Source of the DNA: Paenibacillus sp. 37
GTDB lineage: Bacteria; Bacillota; Bacilli; Paenibacillales; Paenibacillaceae
NCBI RefSeq assembly: GCF_008386395.1
Contig: NZ_CP043761.1
Location: 6,572,001-6,636,000 of the forward strand
DNA: 64,000 nt
Direction: 5' to 3'
In this document: positions 16,894 to 25,641 of the stretch, one piece after another
Layout of the letters: each line of letters begins with the position of its first letter
How positions within the stretch are numbered: position 1 is the stretch's first letter
The notes under the pieces: model-generated
Told to the model about the DNA's origin: nothing
Databases searched by the model: none
Seen by the model: the letters and a program-made list of their open reading frames with translations, nothing else
Made by a program: the position numbers and the translations under genes

Positions 16894-19137
16894 TTACATG
16901 GACTGGTTTTGTTTCTGTTTCTGTTTCTTCTCATTCTTCTCAGCAATCGGAATATACTTGCCTGGCCAGAAGGCCCATTTGCCCAGCAATGTGGTGATTG
17001 CCGGAACCATGAACGGACGTACCAGGAATGTATCCAACAACACACCAACAGCCGTTATAATTCCGAATTGCACCAATACTTGAATCGGCAGAGTCGCAAG
17101 TACCGCAAAGGTTCCTGCCAGAATCAGGCCCGCAGAGGTAATAACGGAGCTCGTCTCACCGACGCCTTCCTTAATGGCTTGACGAAGCGGCATCGTTTTG
17201 CGTTTTTGCCAGATGCTTGAGATCATGAAAATGTTGTAGTCTTCACCCAATGCCACCAAGAATACGAAGGAATACAGCGGAATCGCTCCCTGAATTGCAT
17301 CTGCTCCAAGTCCATAGTGAATGATGATCCAACCCAGACCCAGTGCAGAGAAATACGAGAGAACAACCGTTGCAATCAGGTACGCTGTAGCTACAACAGA
17401 ACGCAAGTATAATAGCAGCAACAATGTAATCATGCCAATGACCACTGGAATAATGATCTTGGCATCCCGTTCTCCTGCCATTTCAATATCATATTGTTCA
17501 GCCGTCTGACCATCAATCCAGACCTGACTGTCCACATTGGTTACTCCAGCATCTTGAAGCGCCTGTTCCGCAGTAGCCCGCAGATCCGGAATATGCTGCA
17601 TCGCCTCCATGGAATATGGATTCAGATTAAATTCCACGTCATAAGCCGTAATGTTAGCATTCTTGGCACCCTGTTGGGCATCGCCTACTTTGCTAATGTA
17701 ATCCAGCGATTCTAGCCGCTGCTTCAGATCAGTTTCTTTACCTTCGGCATCAATGATCACTTTCACTGGAGCCAGCTCACCTTGGGAGAATTGTTCGCCG
17801 ATGACGGTGAAACCTTCGCGGGAAGGTACATCCTCCGGGAAGGAAGACAACAGATCATACGTGAATTTAACCTGAGTAGAGAATGCCGCCAGTCCTCCCA
17901 GCAATACCAACGTAATTGCAAGAACGGTCCATGGCTTCGTTACTACAACACGGCCAATCCAGCTTTCCTTCACTTTGCGCGGGGCAGGAGCCGGTTTGCC
18001 TTTTTTCTTCGCACGTTCGACTTCCATCTCATGTGTACGTGGTACGAACGGGTAGAATGAACCCCGACCGAAGATCGCCAAGAGCGCCGGAACCAGTGTC
18101 AGACTTGCAATAAACATAATAAAGATGGACAGACTGAACGGTACGGCAAAGCGATGATACGCACCATATTCAGCCAGCAACAGCACCAGTAGTGCTGCAA
18201 CGACCGTGAATCCACTCATGGCAATGGCGCCGGAAGATCCCGTAATGGCCTGGAAGATGGCTTTCTTTTTGTCCGGCTCATGGTAGAGAATTTGGCGGTA
18301 TCTGGAGATCATGAACAGGCAGTAATCCGTTCCTGCTCCGAATAACAATACAGTCATGATTGAGATTGACTGTGCGTCCACCGTAATCCAGCCTTGATCC
18401 GCCATGAATCCGAGAATCGGACTGGTCACCATATACGCGAATCCAACCGCAATAATTGGGATAATCGCTAGCACTGGCGAACGATAGATCAATAGCAGCA
18501 GCACCAATACCAGTACAACCGTAGCGATAAGCAAGGATACATCGGCGGAAGAGAATAGTCCGCTCGCATCAATGGATATCCCTACTGGCCCTGTTACACG
18601 AGCAATCAGTGTATTGGCATCATCTATAGCTACATCGAACGGGTTTGCCCCGAAGATGTCTTGTGTTTTTTGCTCAAGTGCTTCAATGCCTTGCTCTAAT
18701 TGTTCTGCATCGGCACCTTCATTGAAGAAAAGCGGCATAACCAGGGTGCTTCCGTCTTCCGAAAGCTGGCCTTTCAACGCCTGTGGCGGCAATTGATAGA
18801 GTGGCACAACGGACTGCTGTTGTTCTACCGGATCTTGATCCAGTCGCTCCGTTAATGCCTGAATGTTCTCAATCTGCTCATCCGTCAAACCGCCTGCTTG
18901 ACGCCATACGATCAGCGCGGGCAATCCTTCACCACCAGGGAATTCCTTCTCGGCAAGTGCAGCTGCCTGAACCGATGGTTTGGATTCACTCAGATCCTGT
19001 GCGTTATTAGTTTCACGATCACCAACAGCAGGCCATACCATGCCAAGCACAACGGCGATAATGATCCATACCAACAGTGTAATCCATTTGCTTCGTTTGC
19101 CAGCAACCCAGCGGCCATAACCCGAACCTTCTTGCAT
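16894..19137 (-). CDS. MMPL/YdfJ-family RND-type membrane transporter
   Basis: A 747-residue exporter with the duplicated RND layout: one N-terminal membrane helix, a large extracytoplasmic loop, five to six helices, then the same again. Signature membrane residues appear in GAGTDYCLFMISRYRQ in the first half and GEDYNIFMISSIWQKR in the second. These proton-driven pumps export lipids, antibiotics or fatty acids. The C-terminus is Lys/Gln-rich. It is transcribed divergently from a TetR regulator, and palindromes overlap its promoter, so local repression and substrate-induced expression are likely. Confidence 0.92.
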   Translation of the reverse strand: MQEGSGYGRWVAGKRSKWITLLVWIIIAVVLGMVWPAVGDRETNNAQDLSESKPSVQAAALAEKEFPGGEGLPALIVWRQAGGLTDEQIENIQALTERLDQDPVEQQQSVVPLYQLPPQALKGQLSEDGSTLVMPLFFNEGADAEQLEQGIEALEQKTQDIFGANPFDVAIDDANTLIARVTGPVGISIDASGLFSSADVSLLIATVVLVLVLLLLIYRSPVLAIIPIIAVGFAYMVTSPILGFMADQGWITVDAQSISIMTVLLFGAGTDYCLFMISRYRQILYHEPDKKKAIFQAITGSSGAIAMSGFTVVAALLVLLLAEYGAYHRFAVPFSLSIFIMFIASLTLVPALLAIFGRGSFYPFVPRTHEMEVERAKKKGKPAPAPRKVKESWIGRVVVTKPWTVLAITLVLLGGLAAFSTQVKFTYDLLSSFPEDVPSREGFTVIGEQFSQGELAPVKVIIDAEGKETDLKQRLESLDYISKVGDAQQGAKNANITAYDVEFNLNPYSMEAMQHIPDLRATAEQALQDAGVTNVDSQVWIDGQTAEQYDIEMAGERDAKIIIPVVIGMITLLLLLYLRSVVATAYLIATVVLSYFSALGLGWIIIHYGLGADAIQGAIPLYSFVFLVALGEDYNIFMISSIWQKRKTMPLRQAIKEGVGETSSVITSAGLILAGTFAVLATLPIQVLVQFGIITAVGVLLDTFLVRPFMVPAITTLLGKWAFWPGKYIPIAEKNEKKQKQKQNQSM

Positions 19138-19195
19138 TGTCTCTTCATCTCCCTATTCTGTTTCTATGAAGCCCTATTTATGTGATGGTGTAGTA

Positions 19196-19256
19196 ATGAA
19201 CCATGGGTCATAGTATAATTGAGTTAATTATATATACCGGAAGGTTAATTTTGCAA
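19196..19256 (-). promoter_or_regulatory. MMPL promoter with two candidate TetR operators
   Basis: On the minus strand, -35 TTGCAA (19251-19256), an 18-base spacer and -10 TATAAT (19227-19232) precede the exporter gene. A perfect dyad TATAATT-N5-AATTATA (19214-19232) covers the -10. A second 16-bp near-perfect palindrome, ATGA.CCATGG.TCAT (19196-19211), lies just downstream. Either is well placed for the divergent TetR protein. Confidence 0.6.
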
Positions 19257-19313
19257 TGCCTAATTTGTGAACATGCTTAGCCAGCGATTAAATACGTAAA
19301 GAGGTCAGTGATT

Positions 19314-19949
19314 ATGAGCAAAAAAACAAACATCCCCCGGTCACCGGGCAGACCCAAAACGGGTGCCGATCAAGCATCTGTCCAAACCAACATATTGATG
19401 ACAGCTTCACGTCTGTTTATGGAATATGGGTATGAACCCGTCTCTCTCCAACAGATTGCTTCATTATGCAATGTAACCAAAGCATCAATCTATTATCACT
19501 TCACCAGCAAAGCCGATCTGTTCACCGTTGCCATTACCCGCATAATGATGATGAGCATGCAGCAGACTTCGCTCCGCTTGGATGAACCCGGCACATTACA
19601 AGAGCGGCTGATCAAGGTTGCGCAAGCGAAGATGCAACACTCCCATATTGAGACGGAGAGCATGATGCGAGAAGCCGAGAAACATCTGAATACGGAGCAA
19701 CTCAGCCAGATTCGAGAAGCTGAGGTTCAGATCTTCGAAGTGCTTGCGACCCACTTCAAGCAGGAGATGGACAATGGTTATTTGCGTGTTGCCAGTCCCA
19801 TGCTGCTTGCCCATGCATTTACGTCACTGCTCATGCTCGCGAACCGCGAAGATGTGCGCAGCATGAATGGCGGCAGCATTGAGGAACTTGCACGGGAACT
19901 TGTGGCGCTATTTCTGGATGGAGCAGTTAAGCGGAGCGAGAATATATAG
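19314..19949 (+). CDS. TetR-family transcriptional regulator
   Basis: A 211-residue repressor. The N-terminal helix-turn-helix is visible as VSLQQIASLCNVTKASIYYHF (residues 46-66, split by the turn at CNVTK), preceded by a basic PGRPK tail. The C-terminal ligand domain is helical and divergent, as usual. The ATG at 19314 has AGAGGT at good spacing; a GTG six bases earlier is too close to that site. It is divergent from the MMPL exporter and most likely controls it. The inducer is unknown. Confidence 0.92.
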   Translation: MSKKTNIPRSPGRPKTGADQASVQTNILMTASRLFMEYGYEPVSLQQIASLCNVTKASIYYHFTSKADLFTVAITRIMMMSMQQTSLRLDEPGTLQERLIKVAQAKMQHSHIETESMMREAEKHLNTEQLSQIREAEVQIFEVLATHFKQEMDNGYLRVASPMLLAHAFTSLLMLANREDVRSMNGGSIEELARELVALFLDGAVKRSENI

Positions 19950-19975
19950 CTGTATCTCTAAGCAGTTATGCCAAA

Positions 19976-20016
19976 AAACCATCGGGCGATGTAATGAACA
20001 CACCTACCGATGGTTT
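19976..20016. terminator. intrinsic terminator
   Basis: The arms AAACCATCGG and CCGATGGTTT form a perfect 10-bp stem with A- and T-rich flanks. It lies between the convergent TetR and MORN genes and probably works in both directions. Confidence 0.75.
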
Positions 20017-20095
20017 ATTGGTTGAAATATAAACATGATTATAGGACTCTGCTCCCGACAATGTTGAATTGATTCTGTAATTACTTACCTGTTAC

Positions 20096-20893
20096 TTAGT
20101 CAACAGTGATATAAATAGATATATTAGGGCCATCACTACTATTCTCCGTATAGAATTTACCTTCACCCGTTGGTCTTCCATTCTTAAACATGCCCACATA
20201 GACTAACTTACCGTTCAAGTACCCTTTACCTTTGCCGGTAATAGCTCCATTTTTAGCCTGCCCATCATAGATGATTACACCATCTTCGTACAATTTAATT
20301 TTGCCAGAATACGTGGGTACTCCTTTATCAAATGCACCAACATAGGCAATTTCTCCATATTGATATGTTTTACCTTGTCCCTGTGGCAATCCATTCTTAA
20401 ATGTGCCCTGATAGAACATCTCACCAGATTCTGTATACCACTTACCTTGACCATGAAACGAACCCTTCAAAAAATCGCCCTTATATTTAACTGTTCCATC
20501 TGGATAATATTCGGTGCCCTTACCTGAAGGAAGCCATGTTTCCATATCCACCTTACCAACATAATTAAACTTTCCATTTGGGTAGTAGAGCTTTCCCTGT
20601 CCATTAGAAATATCCGAGTACAGTTTTCCATCTGCGTTATACCTTTTTCCTTCATGAGGCCTTCCCGCTACAAACTTACCTTCAAAGCTCTTCTTCCCAT
20701 TTGAAAAATAGGATATTCCTTTACCATTAGGTACGCCATTTTTGACTTCTCCCACATATTTGTGTTTTTCACCAGAAAGAGTAATATAGATCTCTTTTTT
20801 CGCTGCTGAGACCTGTCCCGGTGAAGTAAACAGCGGTGTAACCAAAATTAAAAAAACAGTAAACCACTTCAAACAATTCTCTAACTTTCGCAT
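20096..20893 (-). CDS. secreted MORN-repeat protein
   Basis: A 265-residue protein with a Sec signal peptide (hydrophobic residues 9-27, likely cleavage near VSAAK). After it come about nine MORN-type repeats of roughly 20-25 residues, with the recurring pattern Y-x-G-x(5)-G-x-x-x-G-x-G, for example YVGEVKNGVPNGKG and YQGTFKNGLPQGQG. Such repeats form an extended beta-sheet. Bacterial MORN-variant proteins have no general known role. The gene is AT-rich compared with its neighbours and has only a GGGG-type ribosome-binding site. Confidence 0.82.
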   Translation of the reverse strand: MRKLENCLKWFTVFLILVTPLFTSPGQVSAAKKEIYITLSGEKHKYVGEVKNGVPNGKGISYFSNGKKSFEGKFVAGRPHEGKRYNADGKLYSDISNGQGKLYYPNGKFNYVGKVDMETWLPSGKGTEYYPDGTVKYKGDFLKGSFHGQGKWYTESGEMFYQGTFKNGLPQGQGKTYQYGEIAYVGAFDKGVPTYSGKIKLYEDGVIIYDGQAKNGAITGKGKGYLNGKLVYVGMFKNGRPTGEGKFYTENSSDGPNISIYITVD

Positions 20894-21222
20894 TTCTGTA
20901 AATCCCCATTTCTATTTTTATAGAATCTATCGGCCTGCTAAGATTAAACTGATATGCCTCTTTAAACTATGAATGTCTGGTTTACTACAACACAGCTTTG
21001 TATACAGTACAGCAAATCAAAATATGTAATTCGAGCAGAGTAATACGAATCTTCAAAAATGAGTTTCTCTTCGACTTAGCAAGCACGACAATACTTATAT
21101 CGACCATTATAGCTACAAGCATGAGAAAATATGGTAAAGTGTTGTTAATTATCTATTTCCCGTTGACTTATACGATACATAACATGATTAATACAAACCT
21201 TGAACCCATAGGAGGAAAAACC
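20894..21222. other. divergent intergenic region, 329 bases
   Basis: An AT-rich gap between the MORN gene (minus) and the acetyltransferase gene (plus). The acetyltransferase frame is open through most of it, but no ribosome-binding site supports an earlier start. No repeat or hairpin stands out. Confidence 0.35.
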
Positions 21223-21813
21223 ATGTCACCACCAAAATCATCCCCACGCATCCCCCGTCTGCTGGAAACAAAGCGCATATACCTGCGTCCTTTCGAGATT
21301 ACAGATGTGGATGCTTACTTCCCCGGTCTGTTTGACGCCGAGATGCGCAGGCTGACAGGAACACAGAATAGTTTCACACGCGCTCAGGTTGAACGTTATG
21401 TTGAGAGTGCTGCACAAGATGACACCCGACTCATGCTACTTATTGCTTTACAGGAAAATGACCAGATCATCGGAGATGTCGTCCTGATGGACATGCATGC
21501 CAAGAATCGCAGTGCACACATCCGGGTTGCCATCGATCGGGTGGATCATCAAGGAAAAGGCTACGGTAGCGAAGCATTACTGCTTATGCTGGACTACGGC
21601 TTCGGCATCTGTAACCTGCATCGAATCGAGCTTGAGGTGTACGCCTTTAACGAGCGAGCCATTCGCACGTATGAGAAACTCGGATTTCAGCGCGAGGGTG
21701 TGAAGCGGGATGTCTTGTTCTACAATCATCAATACCATGATGCCATTCAGATGAGCATGCTGGAGGATGAGTTCAGGCAACGTCATATGATAGATCAGGT
21801 AGGTAATAATTAA
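21223..21813 (+). CDS. GNAT acetyltransferase, RimJ/RimL-like
   Basis: A 196-residue N-acetyltransferase. It begins with LETKRIYLRPFEITDVDAYF, the RimJ/RimL and SpeG type of start. The acetyl-CoA loop is DHQGKGYGSEAL, and the C-terminal motif NERAIRTYEKLGFQREG is intact. Substrates in this group are protein N-termini, polyamines or small amines. The ATG at 21223 follows a strong AGGAGG, so it is preferred over upstream in-frame ATGs that have no such site. It stands alone. Confidence 0.9.
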   Translation: MSPPKSSPRIPRLLETKRIYLRPFEITDVDAYFPGLFDAEMRRLTGTQNSFTRAQVERYVESAAQDDTRLMLLIALQENDQIIGDVVLMDMHAKNRSAHIRVAIDRVDHQGKGYGSEALLLMLDYGFGICNLHRIELEVYAFNERAIRTYEKLGFQREGVKRDVLFYNHQYHDAIQMSMLEDEFRQRHMIDQVGNN

Positions 21814-21836
21814 GTTTCCGTTCAGCCAAAATCAAA

Positions 21837-21872
21837 CCAAAAAACCGGGGGATTTAATAACCCTCCCCGGTT
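21837..21872 (-). terminator. terminator overlapping the end of the lipid kinase gene
   Basis: The arms AACCGGGG and CCCCGGTT are followed on the minus strand by TTTTTT. The left arm lies within the last codons and stop of the kinase gene. Confidence 0.75.
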
Positions 21873-22750
21873 AGAAACTTCAGATGACCCGTGAGCACCG
21901 ACAGCTCGGCGGGTGTCTTCATATACAATTCGCCATCCGTGTCGGCTGACATTTGGGCATCTGTCTTCACTTTTAACGTAGATGCCTTGAAGTATGAAAT
22001 GCTCTCACTCTGAGGTTGCCAATCTCCCTCCGGCTTGTGCGACAGAATCTCTCGCAGCAGCGGAATGCCTGTCTCATGAATAATGAGCACGTCCAGTTCG
22101 CCATCCTGCAACGCATCCGGTGCAAAGGGCAGGGCATTCGTTCCCAGAAAACGGCCATTGGCTGCGTAGATCATCACAGCTTCGCCTTCCATCTCTTTCC
22201 CATCCGCCTCCAGTTGGTATCGAAACGGCTCTGTATGACTAATTGTCTGTAACGTGCTGATGAAGTAACTAAGCTTACCCAGCGCGCCTTTCAGATTCTC
22301 GTTAATATTCTGCGAAGCATCACTGATCAAGCCAATGCCAAAAAAGTTCGTGAACACCCGATCATTAGCCCGTCCAACATCAATGGATACCACCCGACCT
22401 GCCAGCATTTCTTGTGCCGCAGTCTCTGCATCCGGTGAAATCCCGAGCGAACGCGCAAAGTCATTACACGTGCCTCCAGGTAATATACCAATCAACGGAG
22501 GATGTTGCAGATCGGCCAGTCCATTCACGCATTCATGCACCGTGCCATCCCCACCCAGGATAAACACCACATCGAATTGTTCCCCGCGCTCACGACACAG
22601 CTTCTCTCCTTCACCAGCTTCATCCGTACGCACAATGACAAGTTCATGGACAGCGGGAGCCAGCACACCAGCCACAAGGCCCACTGTATTCTCACGATTG
22701 GCCTTGCCTGAATGATGATGATGAATTAACAACGCTTTGTTAAATTCCAT
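21854..22750 (-). CDS. diacylglycerol kinase-family lipid kinase
   Basis: A DgkB/YegS-type soluble lipid kinase of 298 residues. The nucleotide-binding motif is FILGGDGTVHECVNGL, followed by GILPGGTCNDFARSLGI. The C-terminal beta domain has FTNFFGIGLISDAS and DGELDVLIIHE. These enzymes phosphorylate diacylglycerol or related lipids. A His-rich stretch (HHHH) follows the first strand. Start is ATG 22750 after GGAGGAAGAAAAGG; an earlier in-frame ATG at 22771 lies before that site. It is a single gene. Confidence 0.9.
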   Translation of the reverse strand: MEFNKALLIHHHHSGKANRENTVGLVAGVLAPAVHELVIVRTDEAGEGEKLCRERGEQFDVVFILGGDGTVHECVNGLADLQHPPLIGILPGGTCNDFARSLGISPDAETAAQEMLAGRVVSIDVGRANDRVFTNFFGIGLISDASQNINENLKGALGKLSYFISTLQTISHTEPFRYQLEADGKEMEGEAVMIYAANGRFLGTNALPFAPDALQDGELDVLIIHETGIPLLREILSHKPEGDWQPQSESISYFKASTLKVKTDAQMSADTDGELYMKTPAELSVLTGHLKFLTGEGY

Positions 22751-23068
22751 CCTTTTCTTCCTCCATTCCAATGCTTGTTACCCTTTACCCACAAAGGTCG
22801 AAGCCGTAAACAAACCCTTCGCTACGCACTCATCATGATTCCAAATAGGTTTCCCAATCAGGTATGCATCCTAATCCTCATTCATTCGTAATAGCTAGAT
22901 AACCCTTTTACCTAACTAGCAAATTCCTTTTTTAACCAGATGTATGCATGAGAAAAAGGGTTTCTCCGCACCTTAATGTCATAAGGATGCAAATTTTGCT
23001 GGTGAGAACCCATTCAAAACGATTCAAAACGGTTATATCTATACCATATACGAATGGAGGGATTCCCT
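22751..23068. other. divergent intergenic region, 318 bases
   Basis: It lies between the lipid kinase (minus) and the DUF697-like gene (plus). A weak inverted repeat GCTAG/CTAGC near 22891-22920 is followed by TTTTTT, and a direct repeat ATTCAAAACG occurs twice near 23010-23030. No gene is seen. Confidence 0.35.
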
Positions 23069-23662
23069 ATGATTCCGGCAACGTTGGAACAATTGGAGCA
23101 AGTTCGCAAGGAATGCCGTACCATGGTTCGCAAAAGAGCTACCGCATCTGCCGGTACAACACTCGTTCCCCTGCCCGGTACAGACGTACTGGCTGATGTG
23201 GGGATGCTGATGCAGCTGTTGCCTGCCATTAACAATAAATTCGGATTATCACAAAAACAGTTGGACGGCATGGACCCCGAGACCAAATCCATGATCTATG
23301 GATTCGTCATGTCCATCGGAAGCAAAGTCATCGGACGTATGGTGACGAAAGAGCTGGTTGTACAGGTTCTGAAAAGAGTCGGCGTACGCGTAGCTACCAA
23401 ATCCGTCGCTAAATTCGTCCCATTTGCTGGACAGGGATTGGCTGCTGCACTTAGCTTCACAGCCATGCGATATGTGGGTAACAAACATGTGGATGACTGT
23501 TACGAAGTCGTCAAACGCATGATTGAGCAGCGCGAATTGATTCCAGGCGAACCCGCTCCATCTGCACTGGAGGAAGCTAACAGTGACGACATGAAGATAG
23601 AAGCGAGGTCGATCTCTAGCAACGGCGCAGATGAACCTGCTAAGGAGTCTAAGGATCAGTAA
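23069..23662 (+). CDS. DUF697-like membrane-associated protein
   Basis: A 197-residue protein. Residues 15-45 (RKECRTMVRKRATASAG, then VPLPGTDVLADVGML) match the DUF697/YcjF pattern, in which a basic helix is followed by a hydrophobic hairpin. A further hydrophobic stretch lies at about 75-130 (IGSKVIGRMV, PFAGQGLAAALSF). The C-terminal 45 residues are polar and acidic. The function of the family is not settled. The ATG at 23069 follows GGAGGGATT. It is monocistronic with a strong terminator. Confidence 0.6.
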   Translation: MIPATLEQLEQVRKECRTMVRKRATASAGTTLVPLPGTDVLADVGMLMQLLPAINNKFGLSQKQLDGMDPETKSMIYGFVMSIGSKVIGRMVTKELVVQVLKRVGVRVATKSVAKFVPFAGQGLAAALSFTAMRYVGNKHVDDCYEVVKRMIEQRELIPGEPAPSALEEANSDDMKIEARSISSNGADEPAKESKDQ

Positions 23663-23710
23663 CTAAAACGATCCATATCCTAATGTCACTCCTCTGGATA
23701 TACGACAAAT

Positions 23711-23748
23711 AGCCGGGAACCCTACTAGGGGGCTCCCGGCTATTCTTG
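23711..23748. terminator. bidirectional terminator
   Basis: The arms AGCCGGGA and TCCCGGCT, with inner CCC/GGG, are followed by TATTCTTGTT. It separates the plus-strand DUF697-like gene from the convergent ABC exporter operon. Confidence 0.75.
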
Positions 23749-23763
23749 TTATTTACATTGTAA

Positions 23764-25641
23764 TCAGATCGCCTGCGGTTGCTGCTCCGCAAACTGACTA
23801 TTGTACAGATCCGCGTAGAAACCTTGACTCGCCATCAATTCATCATGATTGCCCTGTTCGATCACGTTACCATGATCCATAACCAGGATCAGATCAGCGC
23901 CGCGAATGGTAGACAAACGGTGTGCAATGACAAAGCTTGTGCGATCCTTCATCAGATCATTCATTGCTTTCTGGATAAATACTTCAGTCCGTGTATCCAC
24001 GCTACTCGTCGCTTCATCCAGAATGAGGATGGCCGGGTTCGCCAGAATAGCTCTTGCAATGGTCAGCAACTGTTTCTGCCCTTGAGAGATGTTCGACGCC
24101 TCTTCATTCAGCACCGTATCATAACCATCAGGCAGTGTACGGATAAAGTGATCCGCATGTGCCGCAACGGCTGCCTTGATTACATCCTCTTCCGTAGAAT
24201 CTTCTCGACCATAGGCGATGTTGTCCCGAATCGTTCCGTTGAACAACCAGGTATCCTGAAGCACCATGCCGAACAGACTGCGCAGCTTACCCCGCTCCAT
24301 GTCCTTAATGTCGGCACCATCAATCGTAATCCGACCATCCTGAATTTCGTAGAAACGCATTAACAGGTTGATCAGAGTTGTTTTACCGGCTCCCGTTGGT
24401 CCAACAATGGCTACCGTCTGTCCCGGTTTTACATCAATATTCATGTTATGAATGAGCAGTTCATTTTCTTTATATCCAAAATTAACACCTTGGAATGTAA
24501 CCGCACCTTTAGGCTGCTGTAGTTGCACGGGTTGTTTGGACTCCGGAACTTCTTCCTCTTCATCCAGCAGCTCAAATACCCGTTCTGCCGAAGCAATCGT
24601 TGATTGAATGATATTGGAGATATTAGCAATCTGGTTAATCGGTTGTGTGAATTGACGGGAGTACTGCGTGAAGGCCAGAATATCCCCGATGGAGATCGAT
24701 CCGCGTGTAACGAAAATTCCACCAACCACACAGATCAGTACATAACCCAGGTTACCGACAAAACTCATGAGCGGCATAATAATACCGGAGATAAACTGGG
24801 CTTTCCAACCGGATTCATACAGTTCTTCATTGACTTTCTCGAATTGCTGTACCGATTGTTCTTCGCGTCCAAATGCTTTGACAACCTTGTGTCCCGTGTA
24901 CATCTCTTCGACATGACCGTTCAGTTCCCCAAGGGATTTCTGTTGACCCGCAAAGTGCTTTTGCGAACGGGAAGCGACCAGCATGACAACAACCACACTG
25001 AGTGGCAACGTCAAAATCGTGATCAGTGTCATCCATGGACTAATCGTCAGCATCATGATAATTACGCCGACAATTGTGACGATGGACGTAATGAACTGTG
25101 CCAAACTTTGCTGAAGTGTATTGCTGATATTGTCCACGTCATTCGTGGCACGGCTAAGTGTCTCCCCAGTTGTGCGGGAGTCAAAATATTTTAAAGGCAG
25201 GCGTCCAACCTTCGCACTGATCTGCTCACGCATGTCATACACAACACGTTGGGCCACACCGGCCATCAGGTATTGTTGAACATACATAAATGCAGCACTG
25301 AACAGATAGAGTCCGCCCAGCAGGTATAATACTTTCATCAATGCAGGAAAATCAATCCCGGCTCCCTGTACACCCTGAAGGATGGCAATGGCGCCTTTAC
25401 TGAGAATATCCGTCCCTTCGGCCATAACTTTTGGACTGATGATGCTGAATACGGTACTCAAAATGGCTGCAACCAGCACACCTAGCAGACGAGAACTATG
25501 GGGCTGGAGATAACGAATCAAGCGACGCAGTGTGCCTTTGAAATCTTTTGCTTTCTCAGCGGGAGGTCGCATGCCCATTCCGGGACCTGGACCCGGCCCA
25601 CCATGGGGACGAGGCGACTTGCGTTCTGTACGTTCACTCAT
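23764..25641 (-). CDS. ABC exporter half-transporter (BmrD/YfiC type)
   Basis: A 625-residue fused permease-ATPase. A Pro/Gly-rich cytoplasmic tail (about 35 residues) precedes six helices and the ATPase, with Walker A GPTGAGKTT, signature ISQGQKQLLTIARA and Walker B ILILDEATSSVD. The catalytic Glu is present but the signature is the degenerate SQGQ form. The partner gene has the opposite pattern, so the two form one heterodimer with a single full catalytic site. It overlaps the partner gene by four bases. The likely role is multidrug or peptide export. Confidence 0.93.
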   Translation of the reverse strand: MSERTERKSPRPHGGPGPGPGMGMRPPAEKAKDFKGTLRRLIRYLQPHSSRLLGVLVAAILSTVFSIISPKVMAEGTDILSKGAIAILQGVQGAGIDFPALMKVLYLLGGLYLFSAAFMYVQQYLMAGVAQRVVYDMREQISAKVGRLPLKYFDSRTTGETLSRATNDVDNISNTLQQSLAQFITSIVTIVGVIIMMLTISPWMTLITILTLPLSVVVVMLVASRSQKHFAGQQKSLGELNGHVEEMYTGHKVVKAFGREEQSVQQFEKVNEELYESGWKAQFISGIIMPLMSFVGNLGYVLICVVGGIFVTRGSISIGDILAFTQYSRQFTQPINQIANISNIIQSTIASAERVFELLDEEEEVPESKQPVQLQQPKGAVTFQGVNFGYKENELLIHNMNIDVKPGQTVAIVGPTGAGKTTLINLLMRFYEIQDGRITIDGADIKDMERGKLRSLFGMVLQDTWLFNGTIRDNIAYGREDSTEEDVIKAAVAAHADHFIRTLPDGYDTVLNEEASNISQGQKQLLTIARAILANPAILILDEATSSVDTRTEVFIQKAMNDLMKDRTSFVIAHRLSTIRGADLILVMDHGNVIEQGNHDELMASQGFYADLYNSQFAEQQPQAI

